Origin: Acanthococcus lagerstroemiae
Lineage: Eukaryota; Arthropoda; Insecta; Hemiptera; Eriococcidae
Direction: 5' to 3'
Length of the DNA: 64,000 nucleotides
Assembly (NCBI GenBank): GCA_031841125.1
Contig: CM063106.1
Location: 10,602,001 to 10,666,000, forward strand
Shown: positions 11,656 to 23,569 of the stretch, one piece after another
Layout: every line of letters begins with the position of its first letter
How positions within the stretch are numbered: the stretch's first letter is position 1
The notes under the pieces: generated by a model
Told to the model about the DNA's origin: nothing
Databases searched by the model: none
The model's input: the letters and a program-made list of their open reading frames with translations, nothing else
Position numbers and translations under genes: made by a program

Positions 11656-13340
11656 CAAACAGAATCCGAATGGGTTCCTGCTAAATCTGAATCAATTCTC
11701 TTTGAAAAAGTCCTTTTCTTGATGAGTTTGACGAATCTTAACCTGGTCTGAATAAGACTTGAAAAAGTGTCTGAGTGAATCTCAGCGAATCTTAATCGAG
11801 CCCGAATGAGTCTGAATAAATATTATTTTCAACTTTGGTCCGAATATACTCGTATCTCAAGAGAAGCACTTATAGATGTGCTGATATTTTCCGAAAAAGT
11901 CCATGCTCTCAATATAAGGATAAACCTGTTCAGTATGTAGATTTTTGATGACTACTAAGTCATTTCCTGCTACAAAATTTCAAACTAAAAAGATATTTTG
12001 AGAATTTTAGGAGAAAAGTTTATTTTACGGCTAGTTGTTAGATCTTTCCAATATTTTCAGAACGTAGTAGGAAATTCCTGGACCCTCGACTGGAAAATTT
12101 TCCAATTTAGTATCGAACGCTTTGGTTGATCATCTAAGTGCTAAACTCCAAATTTCACAGAAAAATTATGAAAATTGATGAATATTATTTATGATAGTGG
12201 GTATAAAAGTGACCCTCATCAGTGTTATAGAGTCTGATAAACCTTGAATTCGTTGATTCTCCTTTACCGCGGACGTCTCAGTGTGTCTAGACTCGAAATC
12301 CATAAAAACTTGAGTTCTAAAAAATGGACTTAGACGATGAACCATGTATGGGTCCGATGTTATAGTTCTCAACTTTTTCCCGCTTCAGAATACAAGCTGA
12401 AGAATACGTTTCCAATAATTCTGAGGTAGAAGGCATAGCATGCTAAAAAAAACGTGAAAATATTTCCAACATTTTGAAACCCATTCTTAACTGAAGGATT
12501 CTCCAGTAAAATGTGTAATTGCTCGGCAATTTCCTTCTGAAAAATTCAAGTTGAAAGAATGAGTAGTTACAAAAGCGGGATGGGAAATTGATTTTTACTT
12601 TTTATTTTTACTCCCAATGTTTCTATTCCATGTAGAAGACTAGATATGCAATATAATTATCAATGTTCTCAGAGTGGTAGTCTATACTACAGGCATAGAA
12701 ACCTGCATCCTTGGAATTAATGTATCTTTCTTGGGTCTGAGAAATTTTAAAATGTCTGAACAGTCTTGACTAATTAGTAGTTTTCAGCAGAACTTTGGTT
12801 GAATCTTAAAGATCCTTTAGAAGGATCGCATGAGTTTCAGTAGATTTTTACTATCCTTCGAAAGTCTGAATGAATGTTATCAGTCTAGAGAAATTTTATC
12901 AGAGACAGAGAGGTCCTGACGCAGTTTTCATGCGTGTGATACATCTCAACATAGTCTATACCAATTTCAACGAGTCTTGATCGAGTTTAAGTAAGGTGTA
13001 GAGTTTAAATTTGGTTAAAGAATCTAATGGAGTCAGAAATAGACGAATGAACTTTGACTTTTTCGGCATTTTGAGAAAATTAAATAGACCTAACAATGTT
13101 GGAGTACGTCTTAAGAGAATCCCAACCAAGTGTAAGTCTTGATAGAATCGGAATGCGCTATGAGAGTGTTTTAGTGGCATTCTGAGAAATCCTGATGAGT
13201 TTAATGGAAGTCAGAATAAGTCTTGCTTAAGTCCATAGTTTGAAAGAATCTTGAAGAGTTCTGAGACAACCTAATAAATTTTCTCAGAATTCGAATGAAA
13301 CTGAGAAGTTCCTAGGAGTTTCAACAGCAATATTAAGCTG
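11656..13340. repeat. Word-repeat stretch built from GAATCTTGA/GAGTCTGAA variants
   Basis: About 1.7 kb in which short words such as GAGTCTGAAT, GAATCTTAAC, AAGTCTTGA and AGAATCCTG recur every 15-40 bases in diverged form, densest at 11690-11830 and 12770-13320. No TIR pair located. Confidence 0.45.
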
Positions 13341-13414
13341 ACCTGGTAGTATGTTACAAAACTTCAGGTTCTCATGTAAAATGATAAAAAATTCTGAATT
13401 CATATCATAACCAC

Positions 13415-13763
13415 TAGGGATAGACAAGATAGTGATTTAGTGATCTAATGCCATGGTCTGCAGATCATTTCAAAACAGAAAAAAAATCACAGATTCAGTG
13501 GTGAAGATTATTTTGTAAGAAAAAAATCTTAGATTATAAAATGGATCATGTTCATATGATCTTCTGATCTCTAGATCACAAGTTTGTCCGGTTTTTGTGA
13601 TTTTTCGATTTAGATCATTTTAGAAATCGGAAAACGAACACGGCTATTCAGATTACGAATCTAATAATCTTTCAGTGATATTAGATCATGATTTTTTAAA
13701 TTTTTTCTCCTTGACTTTTATGATCGTTTTGATCTAAAGATCATCTGATTTTGCCTATCTCTG
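13415..13763. mobile_element. Probable hAT-like MITE with GATC-word interior
   Basis: Left end TAGGGATAGACAAGAT and right end (reverse complement) CAGAGATAGGCAAAAT are inverted partners. The interior carries many copies of AGATCA/TGATCT (about 13430-13750). The flanking 8-mers do not match, so insertion is old or the boundary is off by a few bases. Confidence 0.5.
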
Positions 13764-13899
13764 TTACAAACGAATACAAATTTATCCCATTTTCAAGATA
13801 TAATTTACGCGTTACCCCTTATTTTGAATGTCAACTTATTTGGAACTGGTATACGAGACCTTCGTAAGGACATTAATTTGATATTGAAACGACTTACAT

Positions 13900-14290
13900 T
13901 TGGAAAAGTTATAAATCAGGGCCCGAAGCCGACATTAAAGCCGCTCCGAGCAAAATTGAATTCAGCTCTGAGTAATTTTATCGGACTGGTGCCCCGACAA
14001 ATAATCATTTTTGTCCAGATTTAGCTCCAGTCGTGAGAAAAAGTTTCTGATTGCTCTGGCTACACTTCAAAAATATGATTTTTCGTTTTCGCTGTGAGAA
14101 TTTTTATGAGGTGAGGGAGGGGGGGAGTAGGTCAAAGGGTAGGAGAAAGAAAAGGGGCTGAGAGGTCAAAGCCAACGTCAGAGCCGGAGTCAAAAATTGA
14201 TTTCGGCTTAGGCTCCGGCATCAGTAAATATCTTTTTCAGGCTCCAATTCCGACAAGTAATTTTTCCAGGATCGCTCCGGATCTCTGGTA
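13900..14290. repeat. Word-repeat stretch (GGCTCCGA / GAGCCGGAG)
   Basis: Degenerate words GCTCCGAG, GCTCCAGT, GAGCCGGAGTC, GGCTCCGGC recur through the stretch on both strands. A second word type (GGATTCTCGGATTC) follows at 14300-14410, and a T25-class run at about 14434-14458. Confidence 0.45.
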
Positions 14291-14730
14291 TGAACTGGTA
14301 CTCGAATCAGAAATTTGCACTTTCCTTGGCACAGGATCCGGATTCTCGGATTCTGAATCACTTTTTTTTCCTAGATTTAGATTCTGCGATTTTGAATCTG
14401 AATTCTATTTTCTACTGGAACAAGTTAAGAAAGTTTTTTTTTTTTTTTTTTTTTTTTCAAAAGGAGACATATTTAGGGCAAATACAGCTTTGAAAGTAAG
14501 ACTGAGATTTCTTTAAACGTATATTTGGAGTATAGTATTGTATGGGTGTGAAACCTGGACAATAGAAACACAAGAAAGAAAAAGGATGGAAGCTTTTGAA
14601 ATGTGGTGTTATCGGAGAATATTGAAAATCAAATGGACAGAAAAGATCAGTATTGAAGAAGCATTGTGGCGAATAGGAGGGAAAAGAGAAATATGGAATA
14701 CGAATATAATCGTAAAAAGAAGAGTTAAAA

Positions 14731-15048
14731 CAGGGTGTCTAACAATCCTGCTAGTCCTGCCAAAGTCCTGTTTTTAAGCTGTAGGTCCTACTTTTTTTCA
14801 AATTTGAAACCTTATCACTCAAGCGAAAATTAAACATTGAATTTGAACGCCAATAAATAAACATTTATTGATCAAAAAATCACGAGTAATTACTTCTGTT
14901 GTGTTATTTTTTAAAACTTATTTTCGTTACATTAAGAATCTTTTTTTTGGGAGGAGGGGGTTGGGGTACGTTATTATTTTGAAAAACCCCTGCTGAAGGT
15001 CCTGCAAAAGTCCTACTTTTTAGTTTTGGGATTTTGTTAGACACCCTG
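14731..15048. mobile_element. TIR element (CAGGGTGTCTAACAA) inside the LINE
   Basis: Perfect 15-base TIRs at 14731-14745 and 15034-15048. 318 bp with no coding capacity. It sits within the LINE motif RVK|VGH. No clear duplication of flanking bases (AGTTAAAA vs TGGTAGGT). The ends resemble those of the 5-bp-TSD family below (CAAGGTGTCTACA), so it may be a relative. Confidence 0.75.
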
Positions 15049-15187
15049 TGGTAGGTCATGGTATAAGACATCCAGGGATATTGTTATTATTGCTACAGGG
15101 AATGGTCGAGGGAAAGCACTGGAAAAGAAGGCAAAGAATAAGCTATGAAGGGTAGATAATAAAGCATACAAAGTGGAGAGACGCAAC

Positions 15188-15450
15188 CAGGGGCGCAACT
15201 AGAACTTTTTTTGGTGGGGGCTAGAATTTAGGGGGAAAAAACGTAGGCAGGGGTGAAAGCTCGATTTGGTATCTACCTAATCTGGTATCTAGCTGTTTTC
15301 ATGAGCTGTAAATTTGTAGGAACCTACGACGCAACGTAACCGCATCAGGCCATCGGCATCAATTTTTTTTGTTTCAAATTTGATTTTGAAATTTTGACGA
15401 ATTTTGGAGGGAGCTTTAACCCCCTGCCCCCCTCCTTGGTTGCGCCCTTG
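15188..15450. mobile_element. hAT-type MITE, 263 bp, perfect 8-bp TSD
   Basis: Ends CAGGGGCGCAACTAG and, inverted, CAAGGGCGCAACCAAG. The 8-mer GACGCAAC lies directly outside both ends (15180-15187 and 15451-15458). Inserted in the RTE-like LINE. G/C-rich subterminal sequence. Confidence 0.85.
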
Positions 15451-15489
15451 GACGCAACCTACTGGTTGAGAGACTAAGGAATATAACAA

Positions 15490-15760
15490 CAGAATCCATG
15501 CTCAGATTCTAAACTGGTATCCGGGTTCTGAACCAAAATTAGGATTCTTTTGGATTTTTCTTGGATTCTAGGATTCTGTTTTCGAATTTCACGATGAGGA
15601 TCGAGATCCGAGAATTTGAATTTATTGTAGAATCCACTTTTAAAACCAAGTCCGATTTCGTGGATTGGAATTCTTCTGGAATACTAGAATCCTTTTTGCT
15701 GGATTCGGACTCTCAGTTTCGGATTCTTTACAACTCTGCATTTGATACCCCTTCGTGGTC
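15490..15760. repeat. Word-repeat stretch (GGATTCT / AGAATCC)
   Basis: Copies of GGATTCTAGGATTC, GAATCC and related words on both strands between about 15490 and 15740. An open frame across it is a by-product. Confidence 0.45.
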
Positions 15761-17272
15761 TTTCTATAATGCTATGAAATCATCAGTTTTTCTCCTATCC
15801 ATTTCATGACATTCTCAAATCATGTTGAAATCTTCGTCTCCTCTCTTTATGAATTATATTACACCCCAACCTTCGTTTGTGTGTGTGGGTGGAGGAGAGA
15901 TGGCCAGAGCGAAGATACAGGATTTGTCAGTATAATTTTGCTGCTCGTGGGAAAAGTACATGTTGAAAGTTGTATTCCAGGACTCGAGATTCAATGGTCT
16001 TGACTCGAAAAGTTGAGAGAAAGCTTGATCAAAGCTTGGATAGCTTTACGTTCCGAAATTGTTCAAACGTTTCGAGGTTAATACACAAGTTGGAACAAGT
16101 ATTATAAATTACAGTCGGGTGTTTGTTCAGTTGATTCGATCATAACAAGTGTAAATTATTGGGGGGGGGGGAGAGAAAAACAAGATATACAGAGAGGAAT
16201 TGTAACTTGTCCGCTTTATCTTACTCCCTAAATTTGATTGAGCAATCAGTCGACCACATATTCAATCAGCCACCATTGTCGCTAATTCTTCAACGCATAT
16301 TCAGTTATTGCGTGTGACTTAATTATAGATTTAGTGAGTGAATATGCTCTGATAAACTAGTGAAAAGATAGCTAATTGTATCTGTGGTCGACTTATCGCT
16401 GATTCAGACATGTAGATTACCAACTTGGTGAACAGTAAAGTCGCCGAAATTCGAAGTATTGGAGTTGTGCTACAGGAAACGATGAAGATAGACAATTATT
16501 ATCATCTTATGATACCAATATCGTATGATATCATGCTGTTATATAAAATAAAATTAAAAATTAAAAAAAAAACTACGTAATATACAAAAATAAATGGTTT
16601 ATGTTCAAGTTTACAAGCATTTTCGATTTTCTCCAATTATTATTGCATTCTACTCTTGACTGTATACTAGTAGACGAATGCAGAGCTACATTCGATTGGA
16701 AGTTCGTAAACGTTTCTGATGTGCGTATACATCGTAAGTCACTCGATGTACAAAAACAGTCTAAGTGCCATAATTATCTCGATTTCCTCTCTGATTTTAG
16801 TTTTCTTATTTCCTACATTTAGACTGGTGTATTTCACCAACGAGTCGTTCTACCTGTTCTATTTTGATTTATATCGCTTCCGGGCCATTTTCATCGCCGC
16901 CAAATATAATATAGTCAACCTAAATGCCTGAATGTTCCGTTTTGGTTTCGTGCGCATTTGAATTATCTCATTTCTTCAGAAACTGTGGAAATGAAAAATG
17001 CGCATGAGTTTTCCGCATTTCGGATCTTTCAGTTCGCGCATCTGTGTAAATATCAGGTCTCGTGAGAGATCAAATCTTTCCTCATTTCCATGCTTTTTGA
17101 TTTATTCCTTCTTCGCGTCCTGGGTAATTTGATATTTCCCGTCGTTGATTTCCTTTTATTGGATTCATTTGTCCCCCTTTGTAATTCTCTGTATCTCGTG
17201 TTCTATAATTTGTTTCAAGCAAAACAGTTATGTACGATGTGTGGTTCACCGTGAAATTGTTCACTTACCTGA
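15761..17272. other. Intron or intergenic, no firm feature
   Basis: Contains a G11 run (16161-16171). At 16672-16736 a short open piece followed by ATC|GTAAGT has a donor-like end but no known motif. A CpG-moderate stretch runs 16930-17080. Nothing else recognised. Confidence 0.35.
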
Positions 17273-17280
17273 GTCAGTGC

Positions 17281-17515
17281 CAGTAGCGTAAATAGAAAAG
17301 CCTGCTTAGGGAGGGGATAGGTGAAAATTTTGTAGGTAAAATAGTGGCCGATCTACGAAATTTCGCTCAAGTTTGATTTGACTTGCAAAAGAATTTGAAA
17401 ATCTCTTGGGTCTATCACAATGTTAGTTTAAAAGCTCTGCAATTTCACTTTCCCTCGACGTGGAGGAAGGGGGTGTATGTATCATTATACCCTCTCACCG
17501 TTATTTATACCCCTG
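17281..17515. mobile_element. hAT-type MITE, 235 bp
   Basis: Left end CAGTAGCGTAAATA and right end (inverted) CAGGGGTATAAATAA. Flanks GTCAGTGC (17273-17280) and ATCAGTGC (17516-17523) agree at 7 of 8 positions, an 8-bp TSD. Confidence 0.72.
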
Positions 17516-17523
17516 ATCAGTGC

Positions 17524-18120
17524 TCGTTCTGAGAAAAAAATGGCTTTGTGTTGACTTCTCTAAATCAATGCCGGTTTTAAGGAAAGCAGGGGAGGGGGTA
17601 CAGGCGACTAGAGAAAAATATTTAGAAACTGCCTAAAGAGTTTTTTTTTTTAAAATAATAATTGGGGTTAACTTTTAGTTTCCTCGACATCCTATTTCTG
17701 GACATCATATTGAACCAGTGCTTTTTTTTTCTGTATCCACTGAACTAGGGGAACGCTCAAGTACGAGTTGAGGACAGCTTTTAAATGGGTCTAGAAATAA
17801 GTTTCTACTGTTTTTTCTTGGTTTTTACTCATTTTTTCACTTTTTACTGTCTTTAACGCAGGTTTGCGAATTTTCCCGCGGGGAACGGCGATCCCCCGCG
17901 TTCTCCCATAAAAAAATACTGTGTTGAACTACGAAGACACGGGTCAATTTTTACTTGACATAACCTGAAAACGTTAATTACCAAGAAGAAATTGATGTAC
18001 GTATTTGAAGAGTTGCGTTGTGTTTATGAGGGATATTTCAAGTTGAACAATCTCCCTTCAGTTTCATTGTTTTGTTTCCATTATTGGAAATAGAGGTAGA
18101 TGACATGGTTGAATTTTGTG
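17524..18120. other. Unassigned stretch
   Basis: AT-rich with homopolymer T and G/A tracts, and a small GC-rich imperfect palindrome near 17872-17905 (CCCGCGGGG ... CCCCCGCG). No coding motif. Confidence 0.3.
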
Positions 18121-18124
18121 GTAA

Positions 18125-18270
18125 TAATCAGGAAGCCAGAGCTCGGAGACGACCATTTTATACGGGAGCCGAAGCCTGAAAAATACTATATTTTCTGGAG
18201 CCAGAACTCATGAAAATTATTTTCTGGCCCCGGCTTCAGCTTCAACTTTAGCGCCGGTTCTTCAACGTAC
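18125..18270. repeat. Word-repeat stretch (GGAGCCGAAGCC)
   Basis: Words CCAGAGCTC, GGGAGCCGAAGCC, GGAGCCAGAAC, CCCCGGCTTCAGC recur. Resembles 13900-14290 and 20130-20290 in type. Confidence 0.4.
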
Positions 18271-19150
18271 TCCCATTTTTCTCCTCCTCGTCTTGATCTC
18301 CCGTCGCTCTCCTCCACCCTTCCCTTCATAACCGGGGCGAAAACCATGTTCAGAGTAGCTACTCGTACTTTCCGGAAAACCGGGAAAAGTTGAGAAATTG
18401 CTATAATTTTCATTAAAATCACGAAATTTCTTGAGAATAATGAGAAAGAATATACAGTTTTTGTAATAGTAGTCAATGTATATATCAAATTTGATCTCAG
18501 ATAGTAAGTATTCTCAAAGCCGTGTGCAGTTAAGTAGCTGAAAAAATTTCACGAAAAATTTGGAAAATTGGTCTGAAAAATCGGGGAAGTCAGGGAAACG
18601 AAACAGCCTTTATTTTGCACATTATAACATACGTTTTTCAGTATTCTTTGAACACTAACACAAAAACAAGATTTACAATGAAGCTACAAACAGTACAATG
18701 TCTTCACTCTGGCGCACCCACCTTTGAACATAGGCCTCCCCTACATTGGTTTAGCCTTCTCTTGCTCTGGTGTCTCTACTCCATTAGGAAGTTAACCAGA
18801 AGTACCTGTGTTGGTAGCCCTACTTCTACGCCGAGGGGATAATTTAACTCGTTCATATAAAAAACGTGTAAAGGAGTGATCTTTGAACGCCTTTGGCGTG
18901 CTATAAAAATCGTTTTTGAAAGTAAGTTGGTTGAAATAATTCCTGCAATAGCACTGAGCTATCAGGATACAAAAGAATTACCTCCATGGACATTTTTTCA
19001 ATGAATACGTGAAATTGAAAATCGTGATTTTTGACGTAGAAGAATAAGGAAGCTGGAAAAAATCCCCCAGACGTTTCCAGTGTGTTGAGCGTTACTTAGT
19101 TTGTGTTAGTGTGTTACACTAGCGCTACCTAGACAGTGTTAACTTTCTAA
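18271..19150. other. Intron or intergenic, no feature recognised
   Basis: Short frames on both strands; a stretch with GGGGAAGTCAGGGAAACG-like text near 18580 recalls the interior of the 5-bp-TSD family but lacks its ends. Confidence 0.3.
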
Positions 19151-19154
19151 TGCT

Positions 19155-20125
19155 ATCCTTTCGTAGCGTTGAATTTCATTCTCCCCCCTTATTTTCGGTC
19201 TTCTTACCCTTCTGACTCCCTTTCTTGGTGTCCACTCCAGAATTCTTTTTTCCCATCTGTCCTCCCCTCCTCTGACTACATGACTGGCATACCTCATTCA
19301 CCGTTTTTCGGCAACGTATCTACAGTTTTTTGCTTTGGCTCTTTTCCTGATTTCCATATTACCTCGTAACTCCTAAGATTGCCCTTTCCATGGCAATTTG
19401 AGTGCCTCCAATTTTCCAGAGTTGATTGTCAGTTGCGACCCATGATTGCACTCCGTATGTGATTATTGGAATTGTACATTTTTCCAAGGTTTGGATTTTT
19501 CGTTTTAATGGCATTTTGCTTTCGTACATATCTTTTAAGCCGAAAAAGTTTTTCCACGAGTTTATTCTTCGAATTATTTCTTTATCCACACTATTTGGAA
19601 ATGATATAATTTGGCCTAAATATGTAGTCTTGCTTTACTTCGATTTTATTTCCTTTCACTGCAATTTCTGGGTCCCCAGCCTGGTTTGAGAGAACAGTCT
19701 TGTTAGTCTTAATGCGGAGGCCAGCTTTTGCTTACAGCGCAAAATTCGTCCAACATTTGTTGGAGCTGAGTTGCTTTTTGGGAGATTAATGCGACATCGT
19801 TTGCAATCCGGAGTTTGCAAAGCCACTTTCCGTCAGTTTTTATACCTTTATTTTCCAACCCCATTGCTTAAAATACTCCTTCTAGTAAACAATTGAATAA
19901 ATTTTGAGACTGGGGGTCTCCCTACTGTACCCCTCTTTTGATTTTGAACGTTTGCCCTTTTTTGTCTAACTTTACCCTCCCCTCCAATTCTTCGTACATA
20001 TTTTCTAGGATTTTAATAATTTTGTCTGAAATTCTCTGTATAGTGCTTTTTCAGAGATATGATAAGTATATTGAGTCGAACAGTTTTTTGAAGATCTATG
20101 AAGAGCAGATCATTCCAAAAAAAGT
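19155..20125 (-). mobile_element. RTE-like LINE fragment, RT and C-terminus
   Basis: In minus-strand frames with many stops and shifts: MYEELEGRVKL, GDPQSQNLFNCLLE, KLRIANDVALISQKA (catalytic FADD decayed to IAND), then RINSWKNFFGLKDMYESK, ITYGVQSWV and, near 19200-19290, DRWEKRILEWTPR. It is 3' to the usual RT finger region. Both ends truncated. Confidence 0.65.
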
Positions 20126-20129
20126 GGCT

Positions 20130-20290
20130 ATCCTGTTTGATGGAACCGGAGCCGGATCTACTATAAATTTTTTTTTTTTTGGGGGGGGGGGCTGGTGCCA
20201 AAACCCGATAAAAATTCAAATATTCTCTGGAGTCAAAGCCAGATCTAAGCAGCTCTGGTTTTGTGGCCGGCTCTGGGTCTCTGGTCTTGA
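20130..20290. repeat. Word-repeat stretch (GGAGCCGG / GCTCTGG) with T13G11 junction
   Basis: Words GGAACCGGAGCCGG, GGAGTCAAAGCC, GGCCGGCTCTGG, TCTCTGGTC. It contains T13 (20168-20180) directly joined to G11 (20181-20191). Confidence 0.45.
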
Positions 20291-20740
20291 AGAGTCTTGA
20301 ACAAGTCTGGCCTGGAAGTGTTTGAAAAATTAGATCGAATTGCGATCCAATTTTTCGAGGAATAAGTTGAAGAAGCGTAAACTAATCTTAATGGAGTGTT
20401 TAGCAGTTTTGGTGAATCATAGAGAAATATGAAGGAGCTTTAAAATCTTGAGTCAGGCTGAAAAATTTTGAAGAAAATTCTTAACGTGTTGAAGAAATTT
20501 CAAAGAGCTTTTAAGAACTCTGAAAGAGTCTCAAGGAATCTCAAACAAGGCTCTTAAAGATCCTCAACAGGCATCTAAAAAAGTCTGGAACCGATCTTAG
20601 CAAGCCTAAATGAAGTCTTGAAAAGGCATAAACAAGTCTGTAAAAGTCGGAGAGAGTCTTAGACCAACCTAGAGAAGACTTGAACTTATCTTCAGTAGGC
20701 TTATCGAGTCTTCGCCAGTGTTGAAGTCTGAACGTTAGCC
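20290..20740. repeat. Word-repeat stretch (AAGTCTTGAA)
   Basis: About 450 bp of degenerate words such as GAGTCTTGAAC, AAGTCTGG, GAATCTCAAAC, GTCTTGAAAAG. Same style as 11656-13340 and 26510-26650. Confidence 0.45.
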
Positions 20741-21117
20741 TTCAGAGTAACTACTTCTTCAAAATGGTGGACGGATTTAGGATAAGATAGTAATTTCAAC
20801 ATCTGTAAATATTTCTACTGCGCTAATAAAAAAAAAACAAAGTTCCTTTGTGGTTTGCGTCCAAATTTGGAGAATTGAATTTTCCAAGGAAAACAGTGTC
20901 ATCGGTCCCTCCCCTCCCAATCCCGATGCAACGAATCTGGAAAGCCTGAAATTTTGGATAAGTCCTTCATGTTAACCAGTATTAGATTCACATGAGAGAT
21001 CAAAAGGGAAATTATCCCGAAGCGCTCAGCTAGTAAGAGTAAGGCTCTAGATATATGGGTAGAGTTACGGCGCCATCTTAGTTTGAACATAGCGGTATCA
21101 GTAGTATCAGTTATCAC

Positions 21118-21292
21118 CAGGCGCGGATTTAAAAAAAGGGGGTACACAGTAGCGGCGGTGATCTTTGTAGCGTGTAATGAGCGTTCAATTCATAATTTTC
21201 ATTCCTTTTTTTATATTATGGCGTTTAAAATATTCAACTAAGGGGCGGGGGGGCATGTACCCCCATGCTCCCCTCCCTTGGATCCACCGCTG
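21118..21292. mobile_element. hAT-type MITE, 175 bp, perfect 8-bp TSD
   Basis: Left end CAGGCGCGGATTTAA, right end (inverted) CAGCGGTGGATCCAAG. GTTATCAC flanks both sides exactly (21110-21117, 21293-21300). Subterminal G and C tracts. Confidence 0.85.
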
Positions 21293-21300
21293 GTTATCAC

Positions 21301-23560
21301 ATGAACATACCGGTCGGCGAATGTTTGGCAGTTTGAATTTCCTTATATAATTGATTATTTTTAAATGGCGTGGTGTGCAGCAATGAACTGCAAGAACAAT
21401 CTGGAAATGGTTTCCAAATGTTTTCTGCCCCACGTAACGAGGATCGATCGTGGTACAAAAATATTGTTAATGGTTGATAAGCGGTAAAAATTTATTTATG
21501 AAAATGTTTAATGTATATCATGATAACACGATACACAATGCAGATTGATGATAATTCGATATTCCCCCTTGCCCTCCCTAGGAACACGTTCAAACTAAGA
21601 TGGCGTTGTGACTTTAATTATGCTTACAGAGCCCTAGTAAGCGATTCCTGAAGAAATGAGATTTGAAAGAAACTAGGTAAAAAGACTAGAAAAATTAAAG
21701 TGTAAAAATATTTTTCTAGAAGGGGGCTTTCTACGATAGATCCTGGGAAGTATTGCGCCGAATCCAAGACTTGTCTTTTAGGGTTTTCCAACAGGTGGTC
21801 ATTTCAACATGTGATCATTGTATTGTGTAAAGTCAAAGAGAATGGACCTTCGGCGTATTGCAGTCGTGTTAATGAAAGACCATTTTTCATTTTCGTCTCA
21901 TTTTTCTTTAGTTTCTTCCAGTTGGTTGACGACGTGGTGACTGGTGAATGGGTTGGCGAATTGTTAAATTGGGTGCTATTCGCACATTATCTGATGTTGA
22001 TGCTTTTCAATTTGTTATTTTCTAATCTCTATAAACAAAAACCCTCTTGCAATGAGCATACTCATAGCTTGTTTCGGTTTTGCTTGTGTAAGAGACTAGG
22101 GCATGTAAGGAGCTAATCGACATACACGTAATTACTGTGCATTGAAGAGTTTCTGTGTCCTCGCCCCTATAAATGTAAATTGCAAAAAAAGAAAAACAAA
22201 AATACTCAAGATCTTAATGAGATAGATTTTTGTTTCGACTTCTCCTTAGTCCGAGATTTCGACTATAGGCGTTGGCTTAAGTTTCTCCAGCCCTGCTTAT
22301 TATTGATGTATAGCAGCTGTATACGAGGAATTCCTGAGTATTGGTCTTACTGAAAAATATGATTCTTTTGTAAGTCAGATATCTGCATCATAATATACCC
22401 TATAAAATTTTGGGGTTGTTGTTGAATACGCGAAAGAACGTAAAATCTTTCGGTTACGTTCTGGTTGTTGAATCAGTGGTTAGAAACCTGATTCCGTGAA
22501 AAATTTTTGATTTCCAAGAGAGAGCAGCTTACTTCAAGTCCTGGACGAACTAGTGAAATTGCCAGCTGTCATTATCTGAAAGGATGTGACTTGTTATTGA
22601 GTCGATGTCTCACGTCATTTCAGCGTGTAATATGTTTTACTGTGTACAAGTGTACATGGCATACGTTTGTCAGGTACGACCATATAGCGTGTAACAATAA
22701 TTAGAACAGTAGTTGGTGTGAGCCTGAAGTTCCTACCGAGTGAGAATCACTCGTGTGTTTGTTGGGTGTCTTCTGCTACACATGATGCGAGTAAGACACA
22801 CATCCAGACATAAAAACACGCACGTCTACATTTCTATTTATTTCCTCGGCAAAATGGATGTTCTATATGCTCACTCAGCGAGCATTTCCGTTCTTTTCTT
22901 AATGTTCGCTAAATAATGTGTAATAAGATTCCCTCCCTCTATTCATGCGAACACCCGTTTCGAAATGCACTTTTTGTAGCTAGCGTAGTAAATCCCTCTC
23001 ATACCGCGGCTACAGATCATTTAATACATTGAAAATCTGTGTAAAAGTATGCGTGAATCATTTCCAGCGGTGCAGTTGAAACAGAATAATGATCGACAAA
23101 TGAAATAAAGAATTTTGTAAGTGAGAAAACACTTCGTTAAAAGGAAGTGAGAAATGCGTTTTTTTGTGTGCGTTTTTTTCATAGACGTTTTCACCAGTGC
23201 ATTTCATACGTTACTGGTAGACACGAGAGAAAAAAACCTAATGAAAAAGTTGAATTACGAGGATTAATGCGAAAAACGTTGATATTTATGCATTCCACCT
23301 TTTGTATTCGTGTTGGTTCGTCTTGTCGAATACATGTATCCACTTAGTCAGCTGTGGTTCCGAAGAATCGGACTCGCAGTTGTGCAGGAATGGCATGTAT
23401 GCTTGTGCATTGAAAAATTCTGTACAGTGCCGATTTCCAGAGTGCTTGCAGTATCTCCGTTCTGTAGCTGAAAATTTCGAATTAAAAGAAGTGCAACAAC
23501 ATTAGTGTACGCGGTTAATGAATCAACTGAGATTCCTATCTGGTATACTATGTTGCAGAA
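21301..23560. other. Intron or intergenic, no firm feature
   Basis: Unique-looking, moderately AT-rich. 21811-22113 and 23147-23505 are open in one frame but hydrophobic or Cys-containing text without known motifs. Nothing reliable seen. Confidence 0.3.
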
Positions 23561-23569
23561 CTCGGTCGC

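Larger units (their letters stand above)
14500..15490 (+). mobile_element. RTE-like LINE 3' fragment, interrupted twice
   Basis: The coding pieces are LYGCETWTIETQER with EAFEMWCYRRILKI (14535-14730), VGHGIRHPGI to KRRQRISYEG (15050-15150), and YKVERRN + LLVERLRN (15165-15475). These are the C-terminal part of an RTE-type RT (the YGCETW and KW.GH.LRH region). Removing two inserted elements (14731-15048 and 15188-15450) restores continuity of the fragments. Confidence 0.75.

Noticed and set aside
13415..13763. 8-bp duplication for the GATC-word element
   Set aside because: ATAACCAC and TTACAAAC agree at only 4 of 8 positions, so I do not claim a TSD although the TIRs are kept.
16672..16736. 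Small exon ending ATC|GTAAGT
   Set aside because: Donor is good, but no convincing acceptor phase or domain; left as unassigned.
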